From an uncultured Aquimonas sp. (GTDB taxonomy: Bacteria > Pseudomonadota > Gammaproteobacteria > Xanthomonadales > Xanthomonadaceae): a stretch of DNA of 20,297 bases. A program made the position numbers and the translations under genes. A model generated the notes under the pieces. That model saw only the letters and a program-made list of their open reading frames with translations. It searched no databases and had not been told where the DNA came from. Positions 14,844 through 20,297 of the stretch are shown one piece after another (positions within the stretch are counted from its first letter, which is position 1; every line of letters starts with the position of its first letter). The stretch is taken from positions 1 through 20,297 of the forward strand of contig NZ_CALART010000038.1 of assembly GCF_937888285.1 (NCBI RefSeq), written 5' to 3'.

Positions 14844-15805
14844 CCGCTGGCCTCCACGCGCCGCGGCGCCAGCAAATACAGCGGCCTGGCGAGCACGCGG
14901 AAATCCAGCGGTGCACGCAGCGTCGTCACCTCGCCGTCGAAGGCCACCTTGACCCCGCGGCGCCCTTGCGGCAGCGTCGGATTGACCACCATGTGCTGAA
15001 ATTCGAAGCGTTCCACCCCGGCGGCCTCGCCGAGGCGGCCCATCGCCCCGTGCAGCATCAGCCCGATCATCGGCAGCGCGCCGATGGGCCGCAGCATCAG
15101 GGCGGCCATGCTGCCGTCACCCGGCGTGCCGGCGACCGTGTCCTCCGGCTCGGCGCCGAGCTGCTGCAGCTGGAGCCAGTTGTTGCCGACGAAAAGCGTC
15201 AAGGTCTGCACGTCGCGCACCGTGCCACCCATCTCGATGTGCACGCGCAGCTTGCGCTGCGCGCGCAGCAGCGTTGCGCAGGCCGCCACAAAGGCCACCC
15301 AGCGGCTGCGCCCGAAGCGCGCCTTGTAGGCCTCGCGGTCCTCCAGCAGCTCAGGGTAGAGCCCGAGGCTGGCGTTGACGAGAAACACGCGATCGTTGAC
15401 ACCCGCCACCTGCACCGGGACAGACGCCGACCGCAGCAGCAATCGGACCGCTTCAGTCGGGTCGACGGGAATGCCGTGCGTGCGGGCAAAGTAGTTGAAC
15501 GTGCCCTGTGGCACCACGCCCATGGCGCAGCCTGTGGCGTGTGCGGCCTGCGCCACGGTGTTGAGCGTGCCGTCGCCGCCGACGGCGACCACGGCAGTGC
15601 GGGTGGCGATCGCCCTTGCCGCAGCCTGGTGAGACACGAAGCTCAACTCGGCGGGGCTGCAGAAAAGCAAGTCTCCCCGCCGTCCACCCGCCCGCAGCGC
15701 AGCTTCGATGACTTCGCGCTTCGCTTCCGCCTCGCTGCTGCCCGCCGCCGCATTGACGACGAACTGCAGCGCGGAAGCGGAGTCGATTTCCGGGAGAGCG
15801 GCCAT
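14840..15805 (-). CDS. Diacylglycerol/sphingosine-kinase-like lipid kinase (YegS/DgkB family)
   Basis: A 321-aa protein of the DAGK catalytic family. The nucleotide-binding motif VGGDGTLNTVA (75-85), the second family motif PQGTFNYFAR (99-108), and a C-terminal beta-rich domain with AFDGE are all visible. These enzymes transfer phosphate from ATP to diacylglycerol or other lipids at the membrane. In motif two the usual GTxND(F/L)AR reads GTFNYFAR, so Asp is replaced by Tyr, which may affect substrate or activity. The start at 15805 gives the expected N-terminus (LQFVVNAAAGS, the NPxSG-like position). The preceding YqhA gene ends 14 nt upstream, and the stop overlaps the phosphoesterase start. 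Confidence 0.88.
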   Translation of the reverse strand: MAALPEIDSASALQFVVNAAAGSSEAEAKREVIEAALRAGGRRGDLLFCSPAELSFVSHQAAARAIATRTAVVAVGGDGTLNTVAQAAHATGCAMGVVPQGTFNYFARTHGIPVDPTEAVRLLLRSASVPVQVAGVNDRVFLVNASLGLYPELLEDREAYKARFGRSRWVAFVAACATLLRAQRKLRVHIEMGGTVRDVQTLTLFVGNNWLQLQQLGAEPEDTVAGTPGDGSMAALMLRPIGALPMIGLMLHGAMGRLGEAAGVERFEFQHMVVNPTLPQGRRGVKVAFDGEVTTLRAPLDFRVLARPLYLLAPRRVEASG

Positions 15806-15819
15806 GGCGCCGTGCCCGC

Positions 15820-16338
15820 TCAGGTCTTTTCCCGCGTCAAGCGCTCCGCAAAGGAAATACCGATGGCAGAGAGCACGAAGGTGAAGTGGATGACCGCCAC
15901 CATCGTCACGATCTGGATATTTTCCAAGCTCAGGTCGCCACTCAGGTAGGTCTTCAAGGCATGCACGCCAGAGATCGAGATGATGGCGAACGCCAGCTTC
16001 AACTTGAGGTTGTAGGTGTTGACGTGGTCCAGCCAGTCGGGCTTCTTCATGTCCTTCTTGTCGAAGTGCCCCGTGGTCACGAAGAGCGACACACCGGCAA
16101 GCGCCACCACCCAAACCAACTGCGCCACCATCGTCATGTCCACCAGCTCCAGCACCTTGATGATCAGATCGATCTTCGCGAGATCGCCGAACAGCAAGGT
16201 GCTCATCAGCTTGTAGGTTTCCAGCAGGAACTTTCCCAGAATGCCGAAGATGATCGCCACCAGACCCACATAGAAAAAAAGCATGGTGAATCTCATGCCG
16301 TAAAGCAGCGACCCGACCCTTGATAGCAGCATTTCCAT
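15820..16338 (-). CDS. YqhA/UPF0114 (TIGR00645) membrane protein
   Basis: A 172-aa inner-membrane protein of the UPF0114 family, of normal length. Four hydrophobic helices are seen (about 13-40, 66-89, 111-130 and 141-163). The segment FGDLAKIDLIIKVLELVDMTMV and the polar loop with KPDWLDHVN are family-typical. The function of the family is unknown. AAGG lies about 9 nt before the ATG. A TTGACG (16376-16371, minus) may be a -35, though no good -10 follows at normal spacing. It is the first gene of a three-gene unit with the lipid kinase and the phosphoesterase. AT-rich codon use is slightly higher here than in its neighbours. Confidence 0.88.
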   Translation of the reverse strand: MEMLLSRVGSLLYGMRFTMLFFYVGLVAIIFGILGKFLLETYKLMSTLLFGDLAKIDLIIKVLELVDMTMVAQLVWVVALAGVSLFVTTGHFDKKDMKKPDWLDHVNTYNLKLKLAFAIISISGVHALKTYLSGDLSLENIQIVTMVAVIHFTFVLSAIGISFAERLTREKT

Positions 16339-16454
16339 TCTTGTCTACCTTGAAACAGAGCCGACAGTTACGTCAAACAGCGAACCAGCCGAAGCTTCCT
16401 GCGCCGCGCGGGCCAGTTCGCCCAGGCGGCTGAAGCAGACCGCGGCGGACGATC

Positions 16455-17543
16455 TCAATCGTGGCGCAGCAGGTCACCGAAGACGGTGTGCTCGCCCTCC
16501 TTGCGATCGGCGCCAGGCGCGTCGTACAGCACGAGCCAGCGCGCCTTGCCGCCCGACAGCGTCGGTGGCAGGTCACAGATCGCTTCGGCACGGTTGGTGC
16601 CGCGGCCGTGCGGCAGGGGCACCGACTCGGTCAGCGCCGACTCGAAGCGCACAGGCTCGCGGTTGGCAGCCAGCAAGGGCCGCGCGGCCGGCCACTTGAA
16701 GACGCGGATGTCGCCGTTCAGCACTATCGTCGGGCCGGCCAGGATGTAGAGGTCGTCGCCTGAGAAGTGCAGGTCCCGCACGCCCAGGCCGTCGAGCTGC
16801 AGGAAGTGCTTGCGGACCAGCGTGCCGCTGTCGTCCAGGGGCGCCAGTCGCAGCTGATCGCCGCGACCCTCCACCGCGATCTCGAGCAGCGCTGACCAGC
16901 CGCGAAGCACCGGGCCGCGCAGGCCGAGTAGCAGCCGACGGGCGTCCACGGCCAGGCCTTCGATGTCGAAGCCGTTGTCCTTGCCCGGGATGGCCATGTA
17001 TGGCCCGAAGTGGGGGTCATCGGCGAGCGCACGGGTGAGCAGGTTCGTCTGCGCATCACCTTTCAGGAGCAGCGCCCGACGGCCGTCCCGGGCCTGGCGT
17101 ACCAGGCAGGGCTCGCCCTGGGCGTCGGGCTCGATGGGCACGCAGGCCAGCAGGCGACGATTGCCGTCCAACGCCACCTTTGCCAGCCGCTTGGCGTTGT
17201 CGGCGTGCGCTCGATCCGGTTTGGCGTTCTTGCGCTGCAGGCCATGCGAGCCGACCACCCAGAGGAAGCCGTCGGCCACGGCCATGCCTTCCAGGTCGGC
17301 CTCTTCCCCGGCCGCGCCGGGCAGGTCCAGCAGATCGGCGAGCGGGAAGTCGCGCACCTCGCCGAAGCGCAAGGCCTCTCGCCCCACGGGGTCGAGCCGG
17401 CGTAGGCGGTCCAGGCCGCAGGCTTCGTCGCCCGCCACCCAGAGCCAGTCGCCGGTGAAGGCCGCGCCGGACAGATTGGATTGAACCAGGGAGTCAGGGG
17501 CGAACTCCAGACGGACGGCATTGGCGGTTCGAGCGTTGGGCAT
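16455..17543 (-). CDS. DUF3616 domain protein
   Basis: A 362-aa protein that I recognise as a DUF3616 type. The start at 17543 is preceded by GGAGAA about 8 nt upstream; a longer frame from 17591 lacks such a site. The sequence reads like a beta-propeller: repeated short blocks such as LSGAAFTGDWLWVAGDE, LEGMAVADGFLWVVGSHG, DIEGLAVDARRLLLGLRGP and GVRDLHFSGDDLYILAGP, with DLEG/DIEG acidic turns. There is no clear signal peptide or membrane helix. Biochemical role is unknown. It is divergent from the HPF gene, with about 200 bases between them that must hold both promoters; I found no clear promoter boxes there. Confidence 0.8.
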   Translation of the reverse strand: MPNARTANAVRLEFAPDSLVQSNLSGAAFTGDWLWVAGDEACGLDRLRRLDPVGREALRFGEVRDFPLADLLDLPGAAGEEADLEGMAVADGFLWVVGSHGLQRKNAKPDRAHADNAKRLAKVALDGNRRLLACVPIEPDAQGEPCLVRQARDGRRALLLKGDAQTNLLTRALADDPHFGPYMAIPGKDNGFDIEGLAVDARRLLLGLRGPVLRGWSALLEIAVEGRGDQLRLAPLDDSGTLVRKHFLQLDGLGVRDLHFSGDDLYILAGPTIVLNGDIRVFKWPAARPLLAANREPVRFESALTESVPLPHGRGTNRAEAICDLPPTLSGGKARWLVLYDAPGADRKEGEHTVFGDLLRHD

Positions 17544-17746
17544 CGGGTGCTTCTCCAATGAGTGACGTGCCAGAAGGCTCGCGTGCTGCAACGCGTTCCG
17601 ATCGGAGCCGTCAAACCCCGGAGTCTGCGGCCGAAGCTCAGTCCAACGTTCAGGTTTATCCGATGTTCACGTTCTTGAAAGACTGCTTTTCCAGAACCGT
17701 CAGGCGCCCCACATTCCGTCTGTCCCTCAACCGATGGAGATCCGTG

Positions 17747-18088
17747 ATGCAAGTGCTCTTCAAGTCCCGCCATCCGCAAGCCACTGACTTGCGCGACCTG
17801 ACCGAGCGCCGCGTGCGCTTCGTGCTGCGACGCCTGGGCTGGTTGGTGCCGCGCGCGGAGGTGCAGATGTCGGACGTGAACGGACCGCGCGGCGGCATCG
17901 ACAAGCGCTGCCAGGTCGAACTCCGGACCGATGGCGCCGGGTCGGTCGTCGTCGCCTCCGTGGCCAACGACTGGCGCACGGCGCTCGACAACGCGCTTGC
18001 GCGCGCTGCGCGCTTCCTCATGCGCCTGTGGCGCCGGGGCAGTGACCCCCGCCGCATGCGCCAACGCCTCATCAGTTACGAACGCTGA
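17747..18088 (+). CDS. HPF/RaiA-like ribosome-associated protein
   Basis: A 113-aa protein with the short HPF (hibernation-promoting factor, sigma-54 modulation) fold pattern. It has an N-terminal strand, a helix (LRDLTERRVRFVLRRLGWL), then strands with VQMSDVNGPRGGIDKRC, and a second helix (DWRTALDNALARAARFLMR). Such proteins bind the 30S subunit and silence or pair ribosomes under stress. The start at 17747 is fixed by GGAGAT (17736-17741); an upstream in-frame extension has poor composition. The tail WRRGSDPRRMRQRLISYER is very basic, which fits RNA binding. The protein is longer in basic residues than the E. coli HPF, and I cannot say if it acts on ribosomes. First gene of a likely four-gene operon. 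Confidence 0.8.
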   Translation: MQVLFKSRHPQATDLRDLTERRVRFVLRRLGWLVPRAEVQMSDVNGPRGGIDKRCQVELRTDGAGSVVVASVANDWRTALDNALARAARFLMRLWRRGSDPRRMRQRLISYER

Positions 18089-18115
18089 ACTCGAACGACC
18101 CCAGGACTCGACACC

Positions 18116-18832
18116 ATGAACTCCATGACGCCCATCCCCTCGACCGCTCGGCCGGAAACCGCGCATTCGGCGCCGATCGCCGCAGGCAACGCGGCACCCA
18201 CGGATGTCGCCGGTACGAGCCGTGTGCTGCGCAACGCGTACGCCTTGCTGTCGATGACGCTGCTGTTCAGCGCGGCCATCGCCGCTGCCAGCGTGGCGTT
18301 CCAGCTGCCGGCGCCGGGCCTCCTGCTGACCCTGGGCGGCTACTTCGGACTGCTCTTTGCCGTCTACAAGTTCAAGAACAGCGGCTGGGCCTTGCCGGCG
18401 GTGTTTGCGCTGACGGGCTTCATGGGCTACTCCCTGGGGCCGGTGCTGAACAAGTCGCTGGCACTGCCCGGCGGTGCACAGGTCGTGACCCTGGCCCTGG
18501 CGGCCACGGGCGCCACCTTCCTGGCCTTGTCGGCCTGGGTCTTGACGACCCGTCGCGACTTCAGCTTCATGGGCGGCTTCCTGTTCGCCGGCATGGTCAT
18601 CGCGCTGATTGCCGGCCTGGGCGCCGTGTTCCTGCAGATCCCGGCGCTGGGCCTGGCCGTGGCCGCGATGGTCGCGCTGCTGTCGGCCGGCCTGATCCTG
18701 TTCGAGACCAGCCGGATCGTCACCGGTGGCGAAACCAACTACGTGCTGGCCACCGTCGGCCTCTACGTCTCGATCTTCAACCTGTTCACGAGTCTGCTGA
18801 GCCTCTTCGGCTTCGGCAGCTCGGATGAATGA
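18116..18832 (+). CDS. Bax inhibitor-1 / YccA family membrane protein
   Basis: A 238-aa protein with an approximately 35-residue polar N-terminus followed by seven hydrophobic helices. This matches the BI-1/YccA (TMBIM, PF01027) family in size and order. Family features include VLRNAYALLSMTLLFSA in helix one and the conserved FTGYSLGP-like FMGYSLGPVL segment. The last helix, VGLYVSIFNLFTSLLSLFG, is strongly conserved in the family. Members include E. coli YccA, which interacts with the membrane protease FtsH, and pH-sensitive Ca2+ leak channels, so a role in membrane or Ca2+ stress is plausible but not shown. AGGA lies upstream of the ATG. It begins 27 nt after the HPF stop. Confidence 0.88.
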   Translation: MNSMTPIPSTARPETAHSAPIAAGNAAPTDVAGTSRVLRNAYALLSMTLLFSAAIAAASVAFQLPAPGLLLTLGGYFGLLFAVYKFKNSGWALPAVFALTGFMGYSLGPVLNKSLALPGGAQVVTLALAATGATFLALSAWVLTTRRDFSFMGGFLFAGMVIALIAGLGAVFLQIPALGLAVAAMVALLSAGLILFETSRIVTGGETNYVLATVGLYVSIFNLFTSLLSLFGFGSSDE

Positions 18833-18852
18833 ACCCGCACCAGGAACACCTC

Positions 18853-19119
18853 ATGAAATGCCCCACCTGCACCGACACCGCACTCGTGATGAGCGATCGC
18901 CAGGGCGTCGAGATCGACTACTGCCCGCAATGCCGCGGCGTCTGGCTGGATCGCGGCGAACTCGACAAGCTGATCGAGCGTTCGGGCGCGATGACGCCAG
19001 TTCCTGCCGCCAGCGCGTCAGCGCAATCACAGCCGCAATTCGCGGACTCCGACTACGAGCATGGCCGAGGCCAGCAGGGCAACCGCAAGAAGTCCTGGCT
19101 GAGCAACATCTTCGACTGA
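18853..19119 (+). CDS. Zinc-ribbon (zf-TFIIB type) protein
   Basis: An 88-aa protein starting MKCPTC. Two CxxC pairs form a zinc ribbon (Cys3, Cys6, Cys24, Cys27), followed by the conserved RGVWLDRGELDKLIE, the signature of the zf-TFIIB family. The C-terminal half is low-complexity and ends in a basic-hydrophobic KKSWLSNIFD. The start at 18853 is chosen for AGGAA at 18842-18846; an earlier ATG at 18829 overlaps the BI-1 stop and would add eight residues. Function of this family is unknown. It sits between BI-1 and the second TerB-like gene. Confidence 0.85.
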   Translation: MKCPTCTDTALVMSDRQGVEIDYCPQCRGVWLDRGELDKLIERSGAMTPVPAASASAQSQPQFADSDYEHGRGQQGNRKKSWLSNIFD

Positions 19120-19149
19120 CCCGCGACCCACAGCACCCACGCGAGACCC

Positions 19150-19569
19150 ATGATGCGCAGCTATCCCGTGAACAGCCCGCAGGCCGCAGCCCGCATCGTC
19201 GCCCTGACCGTGTTCGCCGACGGCGATATCGGAGACGCCGAGATCGCTTGGCTCGACCGCCTGGTCGTGCATGAGCAGTTGGGGCTGACGCGACATGAGT
19301 TGCAAGCAGTGCTGGACACCTTCTGCGAAGACTTGCTTTCGAGCGACCAGTTGAAATGGGCCGACGCCTGCCCGGTGGACGAGCGCACGCTGGCGGATCT
19401 GATGGGTGAAATCCAGGACCCTGCGCTGCGGCTGAAACTACTGCGCCTGTGTGTCGAACTGGCTGAAGTCGACGCCCGGGTCCACGAAGGCGAGTCGATG
19501 GTGCTCGTCGCCGCGGTCGAGCATTGGGGCTTGCACCGTGAGATGTTTCGGCCGTCGTCCCGTAGCTGA
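19150..19569 (+). CDS. TerB-like small cytosolic protein, copy 2
   Basis: A 139-aa protein paralogous to 13240-13674. It shares MRSYPxNSPxAAARIVAL, a Leu-Gly-Leu turn (QLGLTRHEL versus ELGLEPQFL), CED/CEE-LL, and DPALxxKxLRL. The acidic motif of copy 1 (ARADGHLADGE) reads AEVDARVHEGE here, so one glycine and one aspartate are lost and metal binding may differ. The first two codons are both ATG (19150 and 19153); either may be used. It starts 30 nt after the zinc-ribbon stop and is the last gene of the plus-strand operon. Confidence 0.7.
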   Translation: MMRSYPVNSPQAAARIVALTVFADGDIGDAEIAWLDRLVVHEQLGLTRHELQAVLDTFCEDLLSSDQLKWADACPVDERTLADLMGEIQDPALRLKLLRLCVELAEVDARVHEGESMVLVAAVEHWGLHREMFRPSSRS

Positions 19570-19660
19570 CCGGCTCTCCTTGCCTGAACAATCCGCGGTT
19601 TAGGTCTTTGGGCCTGCGGTGGGCAAGTCGAAAGTGCCCCATGGAGTGCCCGGGATCGTG

Positions 19661-19678
19661 CAGCCATCGAAATGGCTG
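19661..19678 (+). terminator. Stem-loop downstream of the plus-strand operon
   Basis: CAGCCAT (19661-19667) pairs perfectly with ATGGCTG (19672-19678) around a CGAA tetraloop, 91 nt after the last TerB-like stop. No T-run follows. It lies between two convergent genes, so it may end either transcript with help from Rho. Confidence 0.35.
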
Positions 19679-19729
19679 TCCGCTATGGAGACACGACGGC
19701 TATGTCGGCTGATGGCCGCGTGCCGCCGG

Positions 19730-20297
19730 CTACAGGCGATGACTATGATCGTCGGGCCACGTGCTCACGTGGCCGGATGGCCTGTTCAGTAACAGTGGTA
19801 TCCGCAGAGCACGACGTTGCTCAGTAGGTACTTCGAGGTCCCCGGACACGCTGCGAGCACGTTGGATGAACCTCGCCATGGGTTCGGTCAGGCGCGCCAG
19901 GGGATGCAGGAGGTAAGCCATCACGACGGTCGGTGCGCCAGCCAGCGGCCGCGCGGCGATGCCGCGGTTCAGGTAGCCAGCAAGCCTCGCAGACGGCGCG
20001 ACGACGAGGCCGTACCCGGCTGACACGAGCGTCATCGCGATGTCGAAGGAGCTGACCAGCTGCTCCCGATCCTGCAGCGCATCCCCGAGGACACGCTGCG
20101 CCACAGCGCGCCACGGCTCGCCGGCCGTTGACTGCGCACGGATCAACGGCTGCTTGAGCACTTCCTGGCACGGCACTTCACGGTAGGCCAGCAAGTGGGA
20201 GCGCTTGGCCACGGCGACCGCCAGCGTGTCATGCCACAGCGGTTCGCATACCCAGCCAGGCCACTGCCGGGCAACCGCAGACAAGGCGAAGTCGAAG
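19730..20297 (-). CDS. LysR-type regulator, effector domain (N-terminus beyond window)
   Basis: The frame is open to the window edge, so the DNA-binding N-terminus lies beyond 20297. The visible 188 or so residues form a LysR substrate-binding domain: DFALSAV, then PLWHDTLAVAVAKRSHLLAY, then a second lobe with MTLVSAGYGLVVAPSARLAGY, ending in a charged tail. From memory this wording (PLWHDTLAVAVAKRSHL and AGAPTVVMAYLLHP) is typical of the LysR regulators found next to conjugation genes in Tn4371-like integrative elements (traR). That is a recollection, not a search. A 9-bp palindrome (19755-19774) lies in its last codons. Confidence 0.85.
   Translation of the reverse strand, partial: FDFALSAVARQWPGWVCEPLWHDTLAVAVAKRSHLLAYREVPCQEVLKQPLIRAQSTAGEPWRAVAQRVLGDALQDREQLVSSFDIAMTLVSAGYGLVVAPSARLAGYLNRGIAARPLAGAPTVVMAYLLHPLARLTEPMARFIQRARSVSGDLEVPTEQRRALRIPLLLNRPSGHVSTWPDDHSHRL

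Noticed and set aside
19755..19774. 9-bp palindrome GGCCACGTG-CT-CACGTGGCC
   Set aside because: A real symmetry, but it lies within the last codons of the LysR gene and no linked function is visible.
1..20297. CRISPR arrays, tRNA or rRNA genes, integron attC arrays
   Set aside because: No regularly spaced repeats or recognisable structural RNA sequence was found on either strand by reading.

Overview
The window is high-GC DNA, densely coded, with gene families typical of Betaproteobacteria (Burkholderiales-like). This placement is inferred from gene content and base composition only. It reads as accessory DNA: an intact IS91-type mobile module sits near the left end, a stress and ion-homeostasis gene set fills the middle, and a LysR-type regulator of a kind I associate from memory with Tn4371-like conjugative elements runs off the right end.

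Layout. 1-166: 3' end of an unrecognised gene. 167-3196: a tyrosine recombinase followed by an IS91-family HUH transposase, with long flanks that hold hairpins, an imperfect direct repeat (about 41 bp) on both sides of the pair, and a 21-bp inverted repeat. 3197-4915 (minus strand): CopD-like membrane protein, ExoD, a 41-aa small ORF and a 139-aa membrane protein, probably one transcription unit read from about 4942 downwards. 5167-12205 (minus strand): a second unit that starts with a CaCA-type Na+/Ca2+ exchanger and continues with a complete Mrp/Pha-type multisubunit cation/H+ antiporter (fused phaAB, then phaC, D, E, F, G), mostly with overlapping start and stop codons. 12337-13218 (plus): divergent nhaR, a LysR-type regulator of Na+/H+ antiport. 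13240-13910 (minus): TerB-like protein and a doubtful small ORF. 14046-16338 (minus): YqhA/UPF0114 membrane protein, diacylglycerol-kinase-like lipid kinase and metallophosphoesterase. 16455-17543 (minus): DUF3616 protein. 17747-19569 (plus): HPF/RaiA-like ribosome-binding protein, BI-1/YccA membrane protein, zinc-ribbon protein and a second TerB-like protein, a compact likely operon. 19730-20297 (minus): LysR regulator, cut by the window edge.

How the genes may work together. The most informative signal is regulatory. A 15-bp palindrome of LysR type lies between nhaR and the exchanger-antiporter operon (12311-12325). A near copy (13 of 15 bases) lies upstream of the 139-aa membrane protein gene (5000-5014). 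In both cases a candidate -10 containing ACACTG sits at exactly the same distance from the box, and the box centre falls near -65 of the predicted start, the usual activation position for LysR-type regulators. I infer a small local NhaR regulon: Na+/Ca2+ exchange, Mrp antiport, and an envelope unit with ExoD and a CopD-like protein. The remaining genes (lipid kinase, YqhA, HPF, BI-1, zinc ribbon, two TerB paralogues) fit a general membrane and translation stress cargo, but their link to NhaR is not shown by the sequence.
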